NCBI GenBank assembly: GCA_016713325.1
Contig: JADJPJ010000081.1
Location: 1-6,650 of the forward strand
Length of the DNA: 6,650 nucleotides
Direction: 5' to 3'
Source of the DNA: Candidatus Flexifilum affinis
GTDB taxonomy: Bacteria; Chloroflexota; Anaerolineae; Aggregatilineales; Phototrophicaceae
Positions 1 to 6,650 of this stretch are shown here, one piece after another. Below the pieces are notes generated by a model. It made no database searches, had not been told where the DNA came from, and was given only the letters and a program-made list of their open reading frames with translations. Each line of letters opens with the position of its first letter. The stretch's first letter is position 1. A program made the translations under genes and the position numbers.

Positions 1-102
1 CACCCTGGATCACAACTCGCTATCGGGGCATGTGAGTAGTGGTGAGTACCGCATAGGGCATTTGTCTGTTGATTTCGAATGCATTCGACAGGCACGCAAC
101 CC
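1..102. other. Downstream flank of the operon, no gene recognised
   Basis: This stretch follows the hsdM stop and runs off the left edge. I see no coding frame with a known protein signature, no stem-loop followed by a T-run that would be a clear terminator for hsdM, and no RNA gene. It contains a perfect 14-base palindrome (75-88) and a short direct repeat, GTGAGTA, at 32-38 and 42-48. Confidence 0.5.
75..88. repeat. Perfect 14-bp palindrome TCGAATGCATTCGA
   Basis: The sequence reads identically on both strands with no spacer, 15 bases beyond the hsdM stop. It has no loop, so it is a poor hairpin terminator. It could be a binding site for a dimeric protein or chance; no function is assigned. 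Confidence 0.6.
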
Positions 103-1584
103 TTATCGTTGAAGGCCGACCGCCACATCCCGGAACGAGGCGAGGGCAGCCTCCAGGTGCTCGATGATCTCCAGTGCAAGCACTTCGGGTGGCGGCAGGT
201 CGTCGAGGTTCTCCGGGGCTGTCGTCCCGAGCCAGAAAATGTCCCGGAGGCTCCCGCCTTGTCGCGGGGCGATCAGGTCAGCGTGGGCAAAATGTTTGAA
301 ACGCTCCGTTTCCTTTCGCGCTCGGCGGTTTCTCGGGTTGTAAGGAGATTGAAGTCACAAAGGTCGTCAGAGGAGCACCAGTGGCCTGGGTCTTCAAGGT
401 GATAATGCGTTGCTGCGCGCAGGTCGTAGATCCAGACGCCCTGCTTGCCCTCGACCACCTTGGGCCGGCGTCGAAGAACAACACGTTCGCCTTCACGCCC
501 TGCGCATAGAAAAATCCGGTCGGTAGGCGCAGCAGCGATGGACATCGCCAGTTTTCAAGGAGCTTGCGGCGAATCTTCTCGCCGGCGCCGCCTTCGAACA
601 GCACGTTGTCCGGTAGCACCACCGCGGCCTGGCCGCTGTCCTTCAGGAGGGTGACGATGTGCTGCAGGAAATTGGGCTCGCTTGTTCGACGTGGTTTCCA
701 CAAGTCCTGCCGTTCGTAGGTCAGCGCGTCCCGGTCCTTTCACCTTCCGCGTTGGTGATCGTCATCGCTGCTCTTCTTGCCGAAGGGCGGATTGGCGAAA
801 CATAATCGAAACGCTTCCCTGGATCGGCGATCAAGGCATCTGCCCGATCGACGGTCGGCTCTCCATCCAGCTCGCCTATGTTGTGCAGGAACAAATTCAT
901 CAGGCACATGCGGCGTGTGTTCGGTACGATCTCGTTGCCGTGGAAGGTCTGGTGACGCAGAAACGCCTTCTGCCTCTTGTCCAGCCGGTTGCCGGGACGG
1001 GTCAGCCAGTGGTAGGCGCCGAGAAAGAAACCGCCGGTGCCACAGGCCGGGTCGGCAATCTCTCGACTTCACGTCGGCTCCTAGGGCCCGCACCACGCTC
1101 GACCATCGCTTGGATCAGCGCCCCGCGGCGCGGAAGTACCGACCGGCGCCGCTCTTGGTGTCTTCGGCATTCTTCTGCAGCAGGCCTTCGTAGAGATCGC
1201 CCTTTTGGTATCAGCGTCCATGCCCACCCAGCTTTCGGCGTCAATCATCTGAACAGGGGCGCGCGAGAGCTTGGCGGGTCCTGGATCTTGTTCTGTGCCC
1301 CGAAGAAGATGGCACCGAGCATGCCGGGTCCACTACCCAGCTGTGCAAGGTCGCCGGGTAATGCGCCCTCCAACGGCTCGCCGACCTTGCTCCGTAGCGA
1401 AGCTCCAGTCATGGCTGCGCGGAATGTGCGTGTCACGGTTGTAAGGTTCCTGCGAGTACTCATGCGCCATTTTCAGGAACAGCAGGTAGGTGAGCTGCTC
1501 AAGGTAATCGCCATAACTGACGCCGTCATCGCGCAGGGTGTGGCAGAAGTTCCAGACTTTCTGGACGAGGGCAGAGGTATTCAT
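103..1584 (-). CDS. hsdM: Type I restriction-modification DNA methyltransferase subunit M (frameshifted)
   Basis: HsdM transfers a methyl group from S-adenosylmethionine to adenine N6 in the site chosen by HsdS. The span is 494 codons, the normal HsdM length, which argues for full-length. The N-terminal helical domain starts MNTSALVQKVWNFCHTLRD, then YGDYLEQLTYLLFLKMAHE and, in another frame, PGMLGAIFFGAQNKIQDP. The catalytic domain has SAM-binding motif I as DPACGTGGFF (1024-1053) and the adenine-methylase motif IV NPPFG (779-793), followed by ETTSNK, LNFLQHI-like, DSGQAAVVLPDNVLFEGGAG, LLRLPTGFFYAQGVKANVLFF and a C-terminal helix, LPPPEVLALEIIEHLEAAL, ending VGLQR with TAA at 103-105. Frame changes are visible near 1405, 1280, 1205, 1090, 798, 690 and 470-300. 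The ATG (1582-1584) overlaps the DUF4276 stop in ATGA and has no clear Shine-Dalgarno of its own, so translation is probably coupled. The identity is certain; the frameshifts look like sequence errors, since motifs on both sides are conserved. Confidence 0.93.
1581..1584 (-). promoter_or_regulatory. ATGA stop-start overlap of DUF4276 gene and hsdM
   Basis: The TGA of the DUF4276 gene (1581-1583) and the ATG of hsdM (1582-1584) share bases in an ATGA. Such overlaps usually allow terminating ribosomes to restart. No good Shine-Dalgarno precedes hsdM, so its synthesis probably depends on translation of the DUF4276 gene. Confidence 0.65.
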
Positions 1585-2238
1585 TTCACGATGGACAGTT
1601 GTCGCAGTGCCTGGCGCAGTTCGTGCTCAAGCAGGGAAAAAGCCGCAAGCTCTCGCAAGCGTGGCAGTGAGACCTGTTCGCCCAGGGCATTCAACATCGG
1701 CGAGACGCCTCTTCTTCGACGCAGCCCTGCGGGACGCGTCGCGTTGAAGGCCGTATTCAGCAATGCTTTCGGATCGGGAGCCCCTTCCGCAACTCCCGCC
1801 GACGAAGGCAAACCGAGTGCCTCATCGCTGAGTGTGGTACCCAATACGCTGCGCAGGGCATCGCCACACGACGGCCACCCTTCCGTCTCGCGCACCGGAA
1901 TGACGGCGACACCGAGACGCGCGTCAGCGTGTTCCTGATGCAGTCTATCGATTGCCGGCTGAGCCTGCTCCTTGCGCTTGCGTTCAGGGTCGCCCGCGCC
2001 GTCGGCATGAATGAAGAGTATGCGCCATGCGTTGCGTGCTTCCCGCGCCAGCCAACAATCCGTTCCACTCGGGACGCTTCATCTGCTGCGGCGGGTGGTC
2101 CGAGGCGCAGCACTTCACTACCCTCGACAGCCGCGTCCCGGCGTGCACAACATCTTCGCAAAGTCTCGCCAACAACGGACACAGAAAGTGGTAGTCGGTG
2201 GGACCCTCCGCATAGAGCGCAAGACCGAGGTAATACAT
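1581..2238 (-). CDS. DUF4276 family protein, Toprim-like (frameshifted)
   Basis: The joined frames give about 219 residues, the usual size for DUF4276. The N-terminus is MYYLGLALYAEGPTDYHFL, containing an E-G-x-x-D motif (E11 to D15; 2194-2208). The middle has ILFIHADGAGD (HADGAGD at 1989-2009) after a strand. Then come VAVIPVRETEGW, LRSVLGTTLSDEALGLP, PDPKALLNTAFNATRP, GVSPMLNALGEQVSL and a C-terminal helix ending LRQALRQLSIVK before TGA at 1581-1583. The early Glu, followed by an Asp-rich strand end, resembles the metal-binding acids of Toprim nucleases; this is motif-level evidence only. The ATG start at 2236-2238 is well supported by GGAGGG 6 bases upstream. The gene directly follows the ATPase and overlaps hsdM by ATGA, so it probably acts with the ATPase, perhaps as its nuclease effector (inference). 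One or more indels lie between about 2080 and 2160 and again near 2020-2060; downstream of 2010 one frame is long and clean. Confidence 0.82.
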
Positions 2239-2240
2239 GC

Positions 2241-3643
2241 TCAGCCCTCCGTGCTCATCATTTTCCAGGGCATGTTCCGGACTTCCCAGTCCGACACGAA
2301 GCCTTGCGGGACATCGTCCTCGCCGAAAAGTGACGTTTGCAGCTTTGCACGGACCGGGCGCAAGCGGGTCTTCCGGCGTTGTTCCTTTTTTTCCGGATCG
2401 CTGACGGTCGCCGTGTCGGCGAAGAGGATGTAACCATGCCGCGGACTGAACTCCTTGTCGATCAAGGCCGACAGCACGACCGGCGAATGGCTGTTGAGCA
2501 GCAACTGGCTCAACGGGCGCCGGTTCATCTTCCTCGGAGAATTCCTGCGGATAGCTCACCGCGCATGTCCCGCAGGCGTTGCGTCAGTTGGTTTGATCCG
2601 CCGGGGTGGACGCCATTTTCCGGTTCTTCGAAGCAGATCAGTCCCCGGTGGCGCGGATCGTGCAGGAGCGTCAGCAGCGCCAGCACGCGCAGCGTACCGT
2701 CGGAAATCACGCGTGACGAAAACGGGAGGCCATCGCGCATGGTGAGCTGGATGCGGTATTCACGACTTGCCTCATGCAAATCGGCGTCGAGCGCGGTGAT
2801 GCCGGGAATGAGACTATTCAGCTCGGCGACGATATCACTGAGAACGCCGCCGGGGCGCTCCTTTGTTGCCGTCTCGGCCTTCAATTGCGCGAGAACGGCA
2901 GCCAGATTTGAACCGTCCGCAGCCAATACATCGGTGGCCGTTGCTGGCACCGGCTTGCGCAACAAGGCAGGATCGAGTTGCAGCAGTCGCCAGTAGCGCA
3001 TCTCTTCCGCAAGGCGAACAGGTGGGGAAACTCCGCATTGGCGATGCTGTAGAGTACGGCCGCTTGGCGGCACTGGCTGGCCGATTGCGTCCCTGCTTGC
3101 CGTCCTGATGGACGCTGAACGTGAGCCCTTCGGAACGGTCTTCGCGGTCAGCCAGGGCTTGATGCGGTTGTATTTGCGAGATACTTGGTGCGGAAACGCC
3201 GTGGAAGGCGGCATCCACTCTGTCCAGCGGTCATCCTTGCGCATGATCGGGAATACCTGCTCGCCTGCCACCTGTATCCGCTCGATTCCGGGCTTGATTG
3301 TCCTCCGCTCCAGAGTGACTTCATAACGCATGCGGGCATGGCTGAGTTTTACTTCGCTCCCCAGGGTCGCGGACGACCGGATCGACCAGTACTTCGGCGG
3401 CCCAGGCGAATCTGATTGCCGCGTCCCGCCGCGGTCTGCCGGAAAAGTTCCAGTGGCTCACCGCGCATCTCCTTGACCGCTTCAGCCACATCGCGGGTCA
3501 GCAAGGTTTGCCAGCAACTCAAAGACGTCGAACAGGTTGCTCTTGCCAGCTGCGTTACTGCCAACGATCACCGTGAAAGGGGCAAGATCAATGACGAGGT
3601 TCTCGAAGGTCTTGAAGCAGTCGACTTCCAGGCGAGTCAGCAT
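2241..3643 (-). CDS. AAA-family ATPase, SMC/OLD-like, AAA_21 type (frameshifted)
   Basis: This is a predicted ATP-binding and hydrolysing protein of the ABC/SMC-like AAA_15/AAA_21 group (COG4637-like predicted ATPases). The joined frames give about 467 residues. It starts MLTRLEVDCFKTFENL, the usual N-terminal beta strand of the group. Walker A is GSNAAGKS (residues 28-35; 3539-3562). A middle region includes LRVTLERRTIKPGIERI-like and EEMRYWRLLQLDP segments. The signature-like ISDGTLR (2687-2707) is followed by VLALLTLL. Walker B is LICFEEPENG (2612-2641) followed by VHP, and the H-loop is NSHSPVV (2475-2495). The C-terminus reads VRNMPWKMMSTEG and ends in TGA at 2241-2243. All catalytic motifs are present, but in three different frames. 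The start ATG (3641-3643) overlaps the hsdS end and has a weak GAGGG 11 bases upstream; DUF4276 starts 2 bases after the stop. Relatives paired with Toprim-type partners are known or suspected antiphage systems; a defence role here is inferred. Its fold family is sure, its precise subfamily is not. Confidence 0.85.
2245..2250 (-). promoter_or_regulatory. Ribosome binding site for the DUF4276 gene
   Basis: GGAGGG on the minus strand lies 6 bases before the ATG at 2236-2238 and inside the last codons of the ATPase gene. It is the strongest Shine-Dalgarno in the window and fixes the start that gives the conserved N-terminus MYYLGLALYAEG. Confidence 0.7.
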
Positions 3644-5227
3644 TTGGTGGTTTTCCCTCGTCGTGCGGACGGCTGAGTAATGGTTGTTGGGCGATGATGC
3701 ACGAACCAGGCGCTCGGCGAACAATGCGCTCCAGCAGCACGCTAGCGGGTTCGTCGTTCGGGGTCTTGCGGCACCAGTTGGCCGGCGAAGGCGCGCGCAG
3801 GATGTTCTGGCGTTGGGCGGTGGATTGCTTGAAGGAAATGGCGATCGACTTGCGTTGCTTTTCAATTGCATCGGTTTTGACTACCTAGCAAGTCATTTAT
3901 TCCCACTCAGCGGTGCACAAATAGGAACAGAAATGCGCTTCACTATGTCTGTGTTGAGATTGCTGCTGCAGCGCCTTGTTCGTTGCGCGTAGAACATCCG
4001 TTTGCGTTCGAAGGTACCAATACAGATAGACTCTCAGCGGCTCATCGATATCCAACAGAGCCACTGATCCGTCGTTGATGCAGCCACCAATATTGGTGAT
4101 CTTCGGCACACCAAAAGTGTTGCGCCGCTATTCGTTAGCAGCAGTGTTCCCGCTTCGAGCGAAAACGACTAGCGTCTCTACCCGTTTCGGTGACGAATTG
4201 ATTAACCGATTTCAGGTACATCGAGTTGTCGGCCGTTAGCGAACCGACAGTAATCCACTGTATTTCACCGCCGAAAAATCTGGGATCACCAGCAGGGCGA
4301 GGTGATGCACCACGCACGACAAACGATAGTTGGTCCACACTCGCCCATACCCAGCCCTCCGGCACCTCCGGCAAGTCGGTGGTATCCCGGCGGTTCCGGC
4401 TCGGGGTATTTGTTTTGCCAGTCCTTGGGCGGGGTCTTGCCTTGTTCTTTAAACTTCGCGAGTTGCCCGGCTTCCCAGCGGGCGCGGCGCTCGGTGAGGA
4501 TGCGGTCCAGCAATTGCGCACCGGTCTCGGTAGGCTGGTGGCCGGCGCGCCACTCGGCGGTGAGCGCGCCTTCCATTGCCGCCTTTAGCAACGATTGCCG
4601 GTACTGCGCCAACTTCTTCTGCGCAGCCTTTTGAGGTTCGGTTACGCCTGCGTCGAGGGCGGAAAGCAGTTCTTCGAGTTTTTCGACGATGCGGGTTTGT
4701 TCAGGCTGGGGGGCAAAAAGTCGCGCTCGGAGGCTACCGGATCTTGGGTGGAGATTGACACGAGGTCTTGTCGTACCCTTCGTTTGATCCTTGAATTGCC
4801 TCCGGGACGTTGTCTGCGTTGATCTAGTAGCAGAGGAAGTCGCGGTCTGACCCATTGGCGGGTTATCCGCGCCCGAACGACGTCCGCACCAGAATGCCTC
4901 TGTCGATGCTCAGTTTTTCGAGGCGAGGTACGCCTTTCCCAGCGGGTCTCCCAGCTTAGTGATGAGTATGTCGCCGTGAACAAACGTATGGCGAGCCAAC
5001 TCATCAGGCCCCTTTCGCTGGTTACATGCTGAATATTCTTGGAATGAACTGATTCCCGTCGATGTTCTGCAGTCGTGCTATTGGGGATCCCAGCCGCAAC
5101 ATACTCACTCGCCTTTAAGTTCGATCCGAATGGTCCATCAACGATGTCATCACCGGGTCAGGCGAGAACAGATCGCCGAACTCGATCTCAATCCATCCCT
5201 GGCGGCAGGTCCGCTTCTCGCTCTCAC
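3637..5227 (-). CDS. hsdS: Type I restriction-modification specificity subunit S (frameshifted)
   Basis: HsdS recognises the bipartite DNA target and anchors HsdM and HsdR. The joined frames give about 530 residues with the usual two-half layout. The first target recognition domain starts with LPPG and WIEIEFGDLF near 5190 and contains DIVDGPFGSN (5119-5148), GIPIARLQNIDG and HGDILITKLGDPLG. A central conserved helix follows: TRIVEKLEELLSALDAG, RQSLLKAAMEGALTAEW and LLDRILTERRARWE (about 4720-4470). The second domain starts with VPEGWVWASVDQLSF and contains QWITVGSLTADNS, then TNSGATL and VPKITNIGGCINDGS. The C-terminal helix has RQNILRAAFAGQLV and AFAGQLVPQDP (3760-3792). The GTG start at 5225-5227 overlaps the hsdR stop and has GAGGAG 8 bases upstream; the reading frame must shift before LPPG. 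The most likely stop is TGA at 3637-3639, after a basic tail ending RRGKTTKC; it overlaps the next start. At least several indels are present. The exact C-terminus is less sure than the identity. Confidence 0.9.
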
Positions 5228-6650
5228 GCCACCAACTCCTCATTCATTTGGTTTATCAGCCCATCCAGCTCCTTGCCAAACAGCCCCCACGCCTTTTGCA
5301 GGCCCCTTTGTCGGCAGGTTCGGCGCTTAATCAAAATCTGATCGGCTGATGCCGCAGCTACTGTAATGTGATCTTTCATCAGGCGCGGCCACTCGGTTTG
5401 TTCGGGCGTGAACGCGGGTACCGCGTTGCGCGTTGTGGCGGAATATGCCCGCCTGGAAGCGCTTATCCACTTCATCGGAGAAGGGTTTGAGCTCGCTCTC
5501 CGGGCCCAGTGCAAAACGCACCAGCGAGCACCGTCGGTGAGCTGGCGATGGCTAGTTGAAGCCTTTAACCTGACTCGCCTGCACGCGGGCACTTAGGCAC
5601 TCCACAGGCGCTCCGTGGTACCCATCAGCGGCGGCGTGGCCCAAGCGTTCATGCGGGTCTTCGATCATGTCCGAGGTCGGCGCGCGACGCTGATAGGGCT
5701 GCTGGTTGGAGAAAGTCGAGCGCGGCAATTTTTTTCTGGAAATCATTGATGTAACCCCCAATCGTCGGTGAAAGTTGAACTCCCCGGCCGCTTTGCGAAG
5801 CTATATGCCCGTTGAATGCTAAAAAATGCTAACCGGGTCGAGTTTGATGTGATGGAGTACCTGGTGTCCGTGTTTCGCTGCGTGCGCGCTCGATCTCGTC
5901 GCGCAGCTCAGAATTTTTGAATCAGGTGCGCAGGCGGCGGCCGCGCCCTTCGGCGCCCCGCGGCGGCCCATTTCTTGCGAGCGGCAAGGTGTCTTCTGAA
6001 CGCGTGATGCCCTTTGCTTTGCCGTTGCCAGCGCGGCTTTTTGACGGCATCGCGGTTCAACGCGTCTATCAGACCCCTGCCGAGTTCGGCCATCGGGATG
6101 CCACCGCTGGCCTTTCAATGCGCGCGATGCGCGCCAATGGGTCGGTTGCTTGGACAGGCGCACCAGGCTGATTGGCGAGCGAGAGCACGGTGTCCCTCAT
6201 CGCGGCTTCCCATCCCGCCGCCTTGCAGCAAGTCCTTCAGCATGCCCCGGGGCTTCTTCTCCAGTGGGCGGCTTTTTCGGTCTTGAGAGACTTCTCCACG
6301 CCCACAGCGTCGATCAGCTTGGAGTGAGTCTTAGCGCCCTCGGCGCTGTTGCTGGCACCGCGCTCGGCTGTCACCATCGGAAGCTGCATGCACGCCCCGG
6401 CCCTTCATCTGCTCATGCGCTGCGTACGAAAACCCCGCAGAACAACAGCACTCCCAGTGGCTGTACGTCGGTGCCGGTGGCGATCACGCTCCACGGTGAC
6501 GGCGATACGCGGGGTTTAGTCGTTGCGGAAGCTCGCTAAGGATGCTGTCGGCGTCTTCCTCGGCGCGATAGGTGACCTTCTTTGAAAACTTCTGCCCAGC
6601 GAGCCGCGTCGCGCAGGATGGTGATGATGTCGTCGGCGTGGCTGTCGGTC
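5224..6650 (-). CDS. hsdR: Type I restriction endonuclease subunit R, C-terminal part (partial, frameshifted)
   Basis: HsdR is the DNA-translocating and cleaving subunit of a type I restriction enzyme. Only about the last 475 codons are present; the N-terminal nuclease and first helicase motifs lie beyond the right edge. Joined minus-strand frames give, in order: a segment reading HADDIITILRDAARW at the edge; helicase motif V as IATGTDVQPL (6455-6484); motif VI core QMKGRG (6394-6411); AKTHSKLIDAVGVEKS near 6300; LRDEIER near 5900; an NQPYQRR motif near 5700; and an EcoEI-like C-terminal domain with LWSAYEALE, VRFALGPESELKPFSDEV, FTPEQTEW, LMKDHI and a final GLFGKELDGLINQMNEELVA before TGA at 5224-5226. 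These motifs match the EcoEI-type (type IB) HsdR family. The frame shifts many times, most densely between 5600 and 6350, where some stretches cannot be assigned. The stop overlaps the hsdS start. The family is secure; intactness in the organism is not. Confidence 0.9.
5236..5241 (-). promoter_or_regulatory. Ribosome binding site for hsdS
   Basis: GAGGAG on the minus strand lies 8 bases before the GTG at 5225-5227, inside the last codons of hsdR. It decides the non-ATG start of hsdS, which otherwise would be uncertain because the N-terminal frame is broken. Confidence 0.65.
5815..5832. repeat. Short direct repeat (AATGCTAA twice, 10-bp period) inside hsdR
   Basis: AATGCTAA occurs at 5815-5822 and 5825-5832 around an A-run. 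It sits where the HsdR frame breaks, between the segment reading IKLDP and the NQPYQRR motif. It may be a small duplication or an assembly slip rather than a functional repeat. Confidence 0.4.

Noticed and set aside
1..102. Rho-independent terminator after hsdM
   Set aside because: The only strong dyad (75-88) has no loop, and no T-run follows it on the minus strand.
682..1938. A 418-codon open frame on the plus strand, the longest in the window
   Set aside because: It lies antisense to hsdM and the DUF4276 gene, its translation shows no protein-family features, and it crosses a real gene boundary. It is a shadow frame opened by high GC content.
2337..2996. A 219-codon plus-strand open frame
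   Set aside because: It is antisense to the ATPase gene, over its signature, Walker B and H-loop motifs; its arginine/serine-rich translation looks like noise.
2525..3331. A 268-codon minus-strand frame as a separate gene
   Set aside because: It starts at an internal Met and ends by frameshift just after the Walker B motif. Walker A upstream and the H-loop downstream are in other frames of the same ATPase gene.
4286..4855. A 189-codon minus-strand frame as a separate protein
   Set aside because: It contains the central conserved helix of HsdS and its ends are frameshift artefacts.
1..6650. CRISPR array, tRNA, rRNA or insertion-sequence ends
   Set aside because: I found no regularly spaced repeats, cloverleaf-like segments, rRNA signatures or transposase motifs; nearly all of the window is accounted for by the five genes.

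Overview
The window holds one damaged but readable operon, transcribed entirely on the minus strand (right to left). It encodes a type I restriction-modification system with two extra genes inserted. In transcription order it contains: the C-terminal part of hsdR (running off the right edge), a complete hsdS, an AAA-type ATPase with SMC/OLD-like motifs, a DUF4276 protein with Toprim-like acidic motifs, and hsdM. The last 102 bases (1-102) lie downstream of hsdM and hold no recognisable gene. I see no convincing gene on the plus strand; the long plus-strand open frames are GC-rich shadows of the minus-strand genes.

No gene can be read in one frame. Each one jumps between the three minus-strand frames roughly every 50-250 bases. 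When the frames are joined, the family motifs, domain order, gene lengths, starts, stops and ribosome binding sites are all in place. That fits indel errors in an unpolished long-read or metagenomic assembly better than biological decay, although decay cannot be excluded. The CDS boundaries below are therefore first start to last stop of the joined frames, not continuous ORFs.

The four junctions are very tight: hsdR/hsdS overlap in GTGA (5224-5227), hsdS/ATPase overlap by 7 bases (3637-3643), ATPase/DUF4276 are 2 bases apart, and DUF4276/hsdM overlap in ATGA (1581-1584). The ATPase and DUF4276 genes thus look like integral members of the operon. The likely scheme is that HsdR, HsdS and HsdM form the classical restriction-methylation complex, while the ATPase plus the Toprim-like protein form a second defence module. 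That module is analogous in design to OLD-family nucleases or to PARIS (an AAA ATPase plus a DUF4435 Toprim-like effector). This functional reading is inference.

The GC-rich sequence, frequent Shine-Dalgarno motifs and the style of the Hsd proteins (EcoEI-like HsdR C-terminus; an HsdS ending with an AFAGQLVPQDP segment) suggest a Gram-negative bacterium, probably a beta- or gammaproteobacterium. The assignment is not firm. The operon promoter would lie upstream of hsdR, outside the window.
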